From positions 93,635,325 to 93,699,324 of the forward strand of contig NC_052349.1 in NCBI RefSeq assembly GCF_009727055.1: DNA of 64,000 bases. The letters run 5' to 3'. The notes beneath the pieces are model-generated. The model searched no databases and was not told the DNA's origin. It saw only the letters and a program-made list of their open reading frames with translations. Of this stretch, positions 1 to 9,916 are shown one piece after another; within the stretch, counting starts at the first letter, position 1; each line of letters starts with the position of its first letter. Source of the DNA: Benincasa hispida (Eukaryota > Streptophyta > Magnoliopsida > Cucurbitales > Cucurbitaceae). A program made the translations under genes and the position numbers.

Positions 1-1359
1 GACTATAAAGAAACTTTTTCACCCATTGTCATGTTAAATTCTATACGAATTCTCTTTTCCATAGCCACATAGTATGATTATGAGATATGGCAAATGGACG
101 TCAAGACAGTTTTTTTTAATGGTAATCTTGAAGAAACCATCTACATGAATCAACCAGAGGGATTCATTAAGCAAGGTCATGAGCAAAACATTTGCAAGCT
201 TATCCATTTATAGACTAAAACAAGCATCTCAATCTTGGAATATAAGATTTGATATTGCGATCAAATCTTATGGCTTTGATCAAAATGTTGATGAGTCTTG
301 TGTGTACAAGAAAATCATTAACAATTCAGTAGCTTTCCTTGGGTTGTATGTGAATGATATCCTATTCATTGGGAATGATGTAGCCTTTCTAACAGATGTA
401 AAGAAATGGCTAGCCGCCCAGTTCCAAATGAAAGATTTGGATGAGGCACAATTTGTTCTAGGGATCCAGATCATCAGATATCGTAAGAACAAAACGCTAG
501 CCTTGTCTTAGACATCGTATATTGACAAGTTTCTTGTCATATATTCGATGCACAATTCCAAGAAGGATTTATTTCCTTTCAGGCATGGAATTTTTTTGTC
601 TAAAGAAAGTGTCCTAAGACTCCTAGAGAGGTTGAGGAAATGAGACAAGTTCCTTATGCATCAGTTGCTGGCAGCTTTATGTATCCAATGTTATGTACCA
701 AACCTGACATTTTCTATGTAGTAAGAATTGTCAGTAGATATCAATCCAATCCAGGATTAGATCATTGGATAGCGATAAAAAAATCCTCAAGTATCTATGA
801 AGAACGAGGGATTATATGCTTGTATATGGAGCTAAGAATTTGGTCCTTGCAAGCTAAAAAATTGGTCCTTACAGAATACACGAACTCTGGCTTTCAAACT
901 GATCGGGATTGTAGCAAATCCACATGAGGGTCAGTGTTTACAATAAACAAAGTAACTATAGTCTGGCGAAGCATCAAGCAAAGATGCATCGCTGACTCCA
1001 CTATAGAAGTTGAATATGTAGCTGCTTGCGATGCTACTAAAGAGGTTGTTTGTCTAAAGAATTTCCTAATTGATTTGGAAGTTGTTCCAAATATGTCTTT
1101 ACCCATCACACTTTATTGTAATAATAGTGGTGTTGTAGCAAATTCTAAGGAGCCTAGGAGTCATAAAAAAGGAAAAAACATTGAGCGAAAATATCACTTG
1201 ATTTGGGAGATTGTTCAACGAGGTGACGTGATTGTCATGAAGATTGCTTCAGAGCACAACATTGCTAATCCGTTTATCAAGGCTCTCACAATTAAAGTGT
1301 TAGAAGGTCATCTAAAAAGTTTGGATCTACAGGATATGCAACATATTGTCTAGGACAAG
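1..1359 (+). pseudogene. Ty1/copia pol remnant (reverse transcriptase to RNase H)
   Basis: Translation in shifting plus frames gives copia reverse transcriptase: a DYKETFSP block at the left edge, QMDVKTVFFNG, then YRLKQASQSW, the catalytic box as LYVNDILF (usually YVDD), and LGIQIIR. RNase H follows at 934-1353 with ADSTIEVEYVAA and YCNNSGVVA. Stops (for example near position 90 and at 509) and several frame changes show it is dead. The 5' part lies outside the window. The element is cut at 1359 by the gypsy insertion and resumes at 15643, where its polypurine tract and 3' LTR are found. Confidence 0.88.
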
Positions 1360-2793
1360 TGATAACTGGTAGAAATACAAGTTATTAAAGCTCAAATTAT
1401 TAAAATAATGGGAGAAAGCGATGGTAAAATAGGCAATATTACGATTGAATGCGACTAACTAAAAGAAAGTTGCGATCGCTAACACTCATCGCATAAAAAC
1501 AGTTAAATTGCGTTATTTTGTGCAGGTACAATGCGATGGCGCGTTTGAGTTTGCGATTCAAGGGCACAATTGGATGGTGCATTTGAGTTTCAATCCAAGG
1601 GTACCTCAAAGATGATCACGTAAAAACCTTACATAAAGGCGACAGCATAATAAAACATGATGGGACGTAAAGCTGATAACGGTCAAATCGGAAATACAGT
1701 TGACGACTGTTGAAAGACCATACCATTGCAAATACATTGAACTTTCGGTGACTATCAGACGGTGCAACAGTGTATGGAAATTAATGTTGCCCATCCACGC
1801 AATCATTAGTGAGAAGAACTGCTTTTCCTAGAAGTCTATAAATACCCAATGCTACCAAACCAAAAAAGAGAATGCGAGAGGAGGCAAGGCGAAGCCGAGG
1901 GAAGGGAATTTTTTAGAGGAAATTAATTTTCGGAGAAGTCGAGAGACTGTTGAAAACAACAAGAAGGAGAGACACCCAACCCTTACGAGAGCAAGATTCT
2001 ACAATTCAAGAAAGAGTTGGAGTGATAAGAGCAGTGTAAAAAGCCAGAGGAAGTAAGACATTGCTTACCTGGCTTAATACTTCTTACACCATTTATTGCT
2101 TTGTACTCAACACTTTGTTTGCAAAAATGGAAACTTCATTTCAATTTATGATCAATCTCTCCTCACCATGCATGAGTAACTAAATTTGTGAATAGGTTGA
2201 GAAGTACTTAGTTGGCATGACTTAAGCTATGTATTTTATGCGATCATCTTGTCTTATGTATGCTTCATTCATTATTTAGAGTACTTGAGAGAGTAGTCTA
2301 AAGACAGAATCTAGGCTTGAGAGAGTCGGATTAGATCGCATAAGCAAGAGTAGAGATTTAGAAATAAGTTCTATCTGCTACATTCCATACAAATTGCATG
2401 CATCCTAGAAATAAGAAATCTAGCATTATGCATTGAGAAATGTAGTGCTTAATATTTGTGTATAGCATGATCGCATGACTTGTACAGAATCTTAAGAAAT
2501 GCTAGCTAAATCTCTTCTCAAGCCCTTCATCGCATACTTATTACAACACCACCCTTTCATCGCTCCGCATTTAATTCCATCGCATTAGAAAATCTAAGTT
2601 AAATCACCATCTACTTCTTTATCACCATCGCAATAGGATCAGAGAGTCTACTGCATATCTATTTAGTAATCCCTACATTCGATCCTGGACTTACCAAGAC
2701 CCTAAGAAGGCTTATACTTGGGCTTTTTTTACGAAAACTTGCATGATCCTCGCATCCACACATCCTTACATCGCATGATAAATCAACACATCA
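1360..2793 (+). repeat. 5' LTR of the 14.3-kb gypsy element
   Basis: It starts TGATAACTGG and ends ACACATCA, and it closely matches 14222-15642 apart from scattered substitutions and small indels. A TATA box (TATAAATA, 1837-1844) marks the likely U3/R region. The first 28 nt can fold into a hairpin with a GAAA loop. The LTR is rich in GCGAT/CGCAT words. Confidence 0.9.
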
Positions 2794-2799
2794 AGTTTT

Positions 2800-2819
2800 T
2801 GGCACCGTTGTCGGGGATT
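2800..2819 (+). other. Primer binding site (tRNA-Asp type)
   Basis: TGGCACCGTTGTCGGGGATT lies 6 nt after the 5' LTR. It differs at few positions from the TGGCGCCGTTGCCGGGGA form complementary to the 3' end of plant tRNA-Asp, as used by Athila-type gypsy elements. Confidence 0.75.
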
Positions 2820-2875
2820 CAGTATAGATTGCGCTAACATCAAACCTCTTTGATCTTTGTAGCTTTCGACCTTTT

Positions 2876-4559
2876 TTGTATTGTCATTCCACCTATGAAG
2901 GAAGAAGCAAGCGTTGTATGAGCGAAGGACATACTCTTGAGATCAAGTACGACCCAGAGACCCAGAGATCGAAAGAACTTTTTGCAAAAGGCAGAGAAAC
3001 AGACATAAACGGCAAGGAAGAGTTAACAAAATGGATGAACGACTTGAGGAACAAGTAGCAAATGAAAACAACATGATGGAAAATCCTATCCTACTGGCAA
3101 ATGATCACAATAGACCAATCCAGGACTATACGTCACCAAACTTGTATGATTTCTCCCCAGGAACCATGAGACCAGCATTGGATGGATCAAGGTTCGAGAT
3201 GAAGCTAGTAATGTTACAAATGATACAAACAACAGGACAGTTCGGAGGACGGCGTGGTGAAGATCCGCACACCCATCTATGAAGCTTCATTGAAATTTGA
3301 AACAATTTCGTGTTCCCTAATATTTACCCAGAAGAGGTTCGACTCACGTTATTTCCATTTGCACTATGCGATAAAGCAAGAAAATGGGTTTACTCTCTCG
3401 AACCAGGAGAGATAATGTCATGGGAGCAAGTTGTGGAGAAGTTTATGAAGAAATATTTTCCTCCCACAGAAAATGCCAGAAGAAGGAAATAGATCACCAA
3501 TTTTGAACAAGAAGAAGATGAATCGCTCAGTGACGCATGGGCAAGGTTCAAGAGACTAGTACGCAATTGCCCACACAATGGATTGCTGGATTGCCTCCAA
3601 ATGGAGATTTTTTCTCATGGACTCAACTCTGCATTGCAGACAGCTGCCAATGCGGCAGCAGCAGAAGATCTGCTAGATAAAACATATGATGAAGCAAAGA
3701 ATACTCTTGATCGCATCTCGAAAAACCATGAAGATTGGCAAGAAAGCAATCAAAGAACGAAGCCCAGAAAAGGTAATGCGAGAAATGGTGCCATCGCATC
3801 ATTACAAATCAGATGAATGCGATGATAAACTTAATGCAAGGCATCACAATAAATAATTCAGGAACTCGAAATGGGCAAGTCAATGCGATAGAGCAAACAA
3901 GCACCAGTTGTGTCGTATGTGAAGAATCACATTCTTTTGAGGAATGTCCACGAAATCCTCAATTAGTTTACTTTGTCAAAAATAATCCCTTTTCAAACAC
4001 TTACAATCCAGGGTGGCAAAATCACCCTAATTTTTCTTAAAAGAACAACCAACAGTAAGGCAATCAGCCTGTAGCTCAAAGAGAGGGACCGTCAGGGTTT
4101 TTCCATAAAACTAATGGAAAACAGCAAGCTAACAGCTCTCAAACACCATCCCCATCATCCCTGGAAAACTTGTTGAAGGAATACATCGAAAAGAATGAAA
4201 CAGTCCTTCAAAACCAAGCTACATCCATCTATAATTTGGAAATTCAAATGGGACAAATTACAGAAGAGCTAAAGAACAGACCCCAAGGGACATTGCCTAA
4301 CTCAACCGAGCTTCCACGCAATCCAGGGAATATAGGGAAAGAACACTTCCAAGCAATCACCCTAAGAAATGGAAAGGCGGCGATAGAAATCAGAAAGAAG
4401 CCTCGCAAAACCAAGTCAAAAGAGCAACCTGTGATTGAATCAAAGAAACCTCTATCGCAGACAAAATTAAAGGAGTCCGAAACTAGGGAACCAGAAGATG
4501 CGATCACTCTAAGCCTCCACCATGAAACATTGAAAGTACAGCTAACTCCATTTCCTTAA
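2876..4559 (+). pseudogene. gypsy gag remnant
   Basis: Frames 3031-3282, 3310-3492, 3583-4040 and 4170-4559 together give a Retrotrans_gag-type protein: SPNLYDFSPG, then FPFALCDKARKWVYSLEPGE, W-x-F-KRLVRNCPH and LDRISKNHEDW. A CCHC-like knuckle follows (C-VV-C-EES-H-SFEE-C, about 3910-3955). Stops near 3280, 3490 and 3814 break it. It is clearly related to the minus-strand gag at 61985-62940. Confidence 0.85.
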
Positions 4560-4613
4560 AGATTGAAAAAGAAACAAAACGATGAAGGCTAGTATCAGCG
4601 CTTCCTGAAAATA

Positions 4614-4908
4614 TTGAAACAATTGCACAATATTCCATTCATAGAAGCGATAGAGCAGTTGTCGGTGTATGTGAAATTTTTTAAGGACATTTTCTCGAAG
4701 AAGAAAAGTACGGGAAGATTCAACCCGGTAGCTTTGACACAAGAATCCAATACTATAATCCCACCAAAGATGCGCGGTCCAGGCGGTTTCACAATACCCT
4801 GCTCAATAGTAGGAATCTATATTGGTCAAGCATTATGCGATCTTGGGGCAAGCATAAACTTAATGCCCCTTTCAATCTTCAAAAGATTGAATGTAGGACC
4901 GCTAACGC
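4614..4908 (+). pseudogene. gypsy aspartic protease, truncated
   Basis: The frame contains the Athila-type protease core: GPGGFTIPCSIVG, then ALCDLGASINLMPLSIFKRL with D-L-G-A in place of D-S/T-G-A. Coding ends abruptly at 4908, where another LTR begins. The usual remainder of the protease, up to the VHKGE linker, is missing; the linker itself is found at 8013 on the far side of the insertion. Confidence 0.8.
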
Positions 4909-6811
4909 TGATGACTTGTAGAAATACAAGTTATTTATACTGTTTTATTTAGATATTGCGGCCAAAAGAAAGGAAAGTTGCGTCGATTGTATAGAAATTG
5001 GCTAAGAAATGCGAGAATTATAAATTGTCGTCAATACACCCACTAACATCATTGTGATGGTAGAAAAGATATTTCAAGTCTGTTTTGCAGGAAATCAAGT
5101 CACCGCATGCGTTCATGGCTCAAGATAAAAGAACAACGCATCTACGTCGCATTGCCCCCATTATTCAGAAATGAATAGACGATTAATGCAATGACGGCGC
5201 ATGCGACAATCGATCAAGAGTTTTATGATCAACGCAACTTCAACCGCATGCGGTAATAAAAAACAACATCACATGCGGGAAAATGATCGAAGATGTAAAG
5301 AGCAACGCAAATGCGGAGGATTCTGACGCGTGTACAGCTGATTGTTGTACATTTTGAACGGGATTGATTGCGTAACAGAAGGAATATTCACTCCACCATT
5401 TCAGGAACTGCCATAACAATAAAGTGGGGACCATAAGTCAGAGAGTCAAAGTTTAGCCTATAAATAGCTCCGGCCATTCCACTGAAAAAGGATGTTTGAA
5501 TACAGAGAAAAGTGTATATACTAATCTGAGGGAGAGATTGGTTGAGCGACTAATCAGAGTAGATCCGGGAAGAATTAAGAGACAAGGCCGAGAGGTGAGT
5601 CTCCAGGCAAAGAATCCTTTCGATCCCCACCGTTTAAGCTCTGTACGAAGGTCACCTCTACCAGACGAGCAAGCCTGAGAGGGAAGCTCTTCTATTCATC
5701 CATTCCACATGCCGACAAGCAAAACCACCGTCTAGATCTGTGTCAAGACATTGACACTCTTCTGTATTTGTTTCTATCTATTTATCATCACTTGTACTCA
5801 TCTTCTTAATCTCTATCATTCACATCATGTATCAGACGCTTAATTCTATAATTAAATGTTATGATCATTTCCATCTCCATCTTTCTATCTATTTTCGTTC
5901 ATCCATAATCCTCTATGACGTTTTCTTAATCTCATGGGTAATTAGCAAGAATTAAGCAAGTAATTAATTGGGTTAAAGAAATAGTTATGTTTAGTCAAAA
6001 CATGCTAGACGGCATCTTCACCTGTGAAAGCAGAAGTGAAGATGTCATTTTGCCTATCGAGAGAGGGTTGGAAGAATGCGTTAACTAAAGCGAGAAGTAC
6101 TTCCAGAGATGGAAGCAACCTTGCGTTCATCACGTTCATCCTTGTTTCACTATAGAGATATGGGAACGCGGCCGATCACCGTGAGATGTCCGCCAAGGGA
6201 AATCGGAACCTTAGTTATATCTTTAATGCAATTAACAACCTTGCGATGTTTGTACTAATTATTCCTTCCCATTTCTGATTCATACATAAAAACTTGCCAT
6301 CGCATACCACGATCCTTTGTATAAACTTTACAGTCGGTCTCGAACTCAGCATCATGTATATCATGTATCTTGTATCTTGCATCACATTAGCTTAGGTTTA
6401 TTTTCATCGCAATTTATTTTATTAACTAAATTTTAGTTTAACTGCACAATTTTACTTTACTGTAATTTAATTTCCTATACAAACACACACTTTATTAATT
6501 GTAAAAACACCGGTCACATATATCATAAATGTAACACACTAACGACAACAATCTCTGTGTTCAACCTCAGATTACTCTAAGAAACTTGCGTTAGAATTAT
6601 ACTTGGTTTCAGCTCAAGGAAACTTGTGACAACGCATAGCATACTACAAGCATTTCATTAATAACGCATACATCTAGAAGTAGTATCGCATAAAGTGTGC
6701 ATGAGCAACAACACAGCATAAAATTACATTTTGTGTAACAAGTTTATGGCAACATGAGCTTGTAGCACATCATCATGCATGCACATTACATTCACCAATT
6801 TCAATTCATCA
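4909..6811 (+). repeat. LTR of the nested pol-less gypsy element
   Basis: It starts TGATGACTTG, ends TTCATCA and is followed by a tRNA-Asp-type site. It is homologous, in opposite orientation, to the LTR copies at 52098-56319 and 63062-64000; shared blocks include the 5940-6180 segment versus 52600-52840. A TATA box lies at 5459-5466. The first 28 nt form a hairpin with a GAAA loop. Confidence 0.8.
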
Positions 6812-6817
6812 AGTTTA

Positions 6818-6837
6818 TGGCGTCGTTATCGAGGATT
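6818..6837 (+). other. Primer binding site of the nested element
   Basis: TGGCGTCGTTATCGAGGATT starts 7 nt after the LTR end and is a decayed tRNA-Asp-type primer site. Confidence 0.6.
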
Positions 6838-7565
6838 GGTAACAGTTAGTGTTGAGTACATTTGTGATATTTTGCAGGACAGATCTCTTTGTACTGTCTG
6901 TTTATCGCGAAGAGCAAGCTGACGGTTTATGAGTACTGGAGTGATCTAGAAATTCTAAGTTGACCCAGAGATCAGGTGTATTTTTTGTGCAGAAGCACAT
7001 CAGAACCAGATTAAGAGTCAAAATTTCTAGACCTACGGTTGTGGAGAATGCAAGGTTTGAGAAATGTGAAACACATTCTCCATACCTGGTGTGACTCCCG
7101 AAGGAATTAGATTGATCTCTTCCCGTACACACGGCGGGATAAGGCAAGGAGGTGAACAATGTCCTTGATGACATTGTGCAGGCAAGCTTGACTGCTTGCA
7201 GGGGATGCTATTGCGGTAACTCGGAAAAACTCTTTCAACTAGCATCCCTATATCTATGTTTAATTGCTTTCCTTACAGCTTTTATTTAATGCTTTCTAAA
7301 AGTATGTTATTTACTGTTTATTAGAATTAGCCTTTAATGCTTTCTATATTTACCTTCAGTTTAATTCATTTGTGTATTTCCATGTCATGTTTAATATGCA
7401 TTAGTAGCGCTGTTCTTAGAATTTCTGTGAATGACTGAATAAAACAATGAACACCGCAACGTCCGTTTGACTTACGTTATTGATGAATTAAAAAGGAAAA
7501 ATAATAAAGTAAAATTTGGTATGCAACGCAATGATGAGTGTATTTTGTGATAACAAGGTACACTT
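6838..7565 (+). other. Internal leader of the nested element, no intact gene
   Basis: The first about 200 nt (to about 7020) resemble the gag leader of the minus-strand element, including GACGGTTTATGAG. The rest is AT-rich and I see no coding region in it. Confidence 0.5.
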
Positions 7566-7816
7566 TACGTCCATTCTACCCAAACGCATTACGTTGAGGG
7601 GTGTGTTGCGCTTATATGTATTGTTAGCCCGTCCTTAGTGAAAACGCACTATGTTGAGGTAGTGTTGCGCTGGTAGAAATATCATGTGCCCGTCCTCCAG
7701 AAATGCGTTGAGTTAAGGGGTGTGTTGCAATGATACATGCGTTGTTGCCCGTCCTCAGCAAAAATCTATTTGCATTAATGGAAGCATGGTGTTAATTTTT
7801 AATCATACACCCGTCT
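7566..7816 (+). repeat. About 60-bp tandem repeats starting CCCGTCC
   Basis: CCCGTCC-type unit starts fall at 7628, 7689, 7748 and 7810 (spacing 61, 59, 62), with an earlier degenerate unit from about 7566. Units share a GAGGGGTGTGTTGCG core. The reverse complement of the same repeat is present at 60891-61060 in the minus-strand element, so it is a family feature. Confidence 0.75.
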
Positions 7817-8012
7817 GAATCAAAAACAAAAGATAATTTCATTTATTATTTTCTAGGTAAAGAAGCTGATTCTTTGATTCTTTGTACATTATAAAAAAAT
7901 TTGTATTGCGTTAATTGTAATTCCTTGTATATTTAGTTAATTTTTAATACAACTAAGTAACAATTCTTTCAAGTACGCAATATCCTCTTCTTTATCATCC
8001 TTTGTCATTATC

Positions 8013-9916
8013 GTGCTCAGATAGATGTGCACAAGGGAGAAATCACAATGAGCATCAACAGAAAGAAGCTCAAGTTCAATATTATCAAGGCAATGAAGTT
8101 CCCAGATGAGGAAGGCTTATCAGATTCCGATGATGAACACACTTGCATTGAAAATTGGGAGTCCGAGGAAGAGAATGAAGAAAGAGAGGATGCGGCAGCA
8201 TCCATAGAGACTTTCCATGCGATAACAGAGATATTGAAGGATGAGAAAATGCAGAATTTGGATGAAGAAAGAAAAGCATAGAAGCCCTCTTTAAAGCAAC
8301 CACCTACACTTGAACTAAAAATTCTACCAACCCACTTGAAGTACGTATTTCTCGGCTAGAATGAAACCTTACCAGTCATCGTATCCTCTACGTTACCTGA
8401 AGAAAAAGAAACTGCACTGCTTAGTGTTCTAAAGAAATATATTAGAGCAATTGGATGGACGCTCGTAGACATCAGAGGTATTAGCCCAACGTATTGTATG
8501 CATCGAATACAGCTTGAAGAAAACTAGAAGGGTTCAATAAAACCTCAATGTAGACTGAACCCTGCAATAAAGGAGGCTGTCAAAAAAGAAATCATCAAAT
8601 GGTTAGATGCCGACATTATCTATCCTATCGCAGATAGCACGTGGGTCAGCCTCATGCAGTGTGTTCCCAAGAAGGGTGGGACGACAGTAGTTCCTAACGC
8701 AAACAACAAATTGATCCCCATGAGAACCGTCACGAGTTGGTGAATTTGTATGGACTACAGGAAACTCAATGCAGCGACAAAGGAAGATCATTTCCCCTTG
8801 CCTTTCATTAATCAAATGCTTGACCGATTAGTAGGGAATGATTATTTCTGCTTCATTGATGGGTACGCAGGCTATAACCAAATTATGATCGCACCAGAGG
8901 ATCAAGAAAATACCACGTTCACATGTCCATATGGAATGTTCGCCTTTCGATGCATGCCTTTTGGATTATACAATGCTCCCAGTACGTTTCAAAGGTGTAT
9001 GATGACGATCTTCTCCAAGTACCTTGAAGACTCAGTCGAAATCTTTATGGATGATTTCTCAGTCTATAGGCAAACATATGAAATCTGCCTGCAAAACCTG
9101 GAGAGAATACTGAAAAGATGTGAAGAAACTAATCTGGTGTTGAACTGGGAGAAGTGCCATTTTATGGTCAAAGAAGGAATTGTGCTTGGGCACAAGGTTT
9201 CAAAGAATGTGTTAGAGGTGGACAAAACAAAAATTGAAGCAATAGAAAAACTTTCACCTCCAGCGAATGTAAAAGCTTTGAGGAGTTTCCTAGGACATGC
9301 GGGGTTTTACAGAAGGTTTGTGAGGGACTTTTCCAAAATCGCTCGACCTTTGAATGTGTTGTTGGAAGCTGATAGACCCTTTGATTTTGATAAATACTAC
9401 CTCACTGTATTCAAAACACTAAAGGACGCTTTAACTACAGCGCCAATTCTGATCGTTCCCGATTGGGCAAAGCCATTCGAAATGATGTGCGATGCTAGTG
9501 GATATGCGATGGGGGTAGTCTTGGCACAAAATGTAAAGACAATGCTACACCCCATCGTATATGCTAGCAAAACATTAAACTCCACGCAGGCGAATTACAC
9601 CACCACCGAGAAAGAACTTTTAGCGGTAATTTTTGTGATTGAAAAATTCAGACCTTACTTGTTGGGGTCATAAATGATAATCCACACAGACGACTCTGTG
9701 ATAAGATATTTGATGACCAAAAAATATACAAAGCCTAGACTAATCCGATGGGTTCTCTTACTCCAAGAATTTAATATGGAAATAATCGATCGAAAGGGAA
9801 CAGAGAACTAGGTCGCTGACCATTTATCGCAATTAGAGAATCCAGAAGTGGATCGCATCCAGTCGGTGGTGAATGCCTCATTTCCTGATGAGCAATTGCT
9901 TAAGATTGAAGAACTA
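8013..9916 (+). pseudogene. gypsy reverse transcriptase and RNase H
   Basis: Host-element coding resumes with VHKGEITMSIN (8026 on). The pre-RT block has EAVKKEIIKWLDADIIYPI and QCVPKKGG. The long open part 8750-9673 has MDYRKLNAATKEDHFPLPF, CPYGMFAFRCMPFGL, the catalytic FMDD (about 9045-9056), LGHKV and RSFLGHAGFYRRF. RNase H motifs DASGYAMGVVLAQ and TTEKELLAV follow. Stops near 8280, 8358, 8526, 8742 and 9671 break the frame. The catalytic Asp pair is retained. Confidence 0.92.

Larger units (their letters stand above)
4909..8012 (+). mobile_element. Nested gypsy-type element, 3'-truncated and without pol
   Basis: A 1.9-kb LTR (4909-6811), a primer binding site (6818-6837) and about 1.2 kb of internal sequence interrupt the host element's protease. 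Sequence after the primer site resembles the gag leader of the minus-strand element at 62.9-63.0 kb, as do the CCCGTCC repeats at 7566-7816. No reverse transcriptase or 3' LTR is present before host coding resumes at 8013. A deletion probably removed the 3' LTR together with the adjoining part of the host protease. Confidence 0.75.

Noticed and set aside
7566..7816. CRISPR-like array
   Set aside because: The units are contiguous degenerate tandem repeats without spacers, in a plant retroelement.
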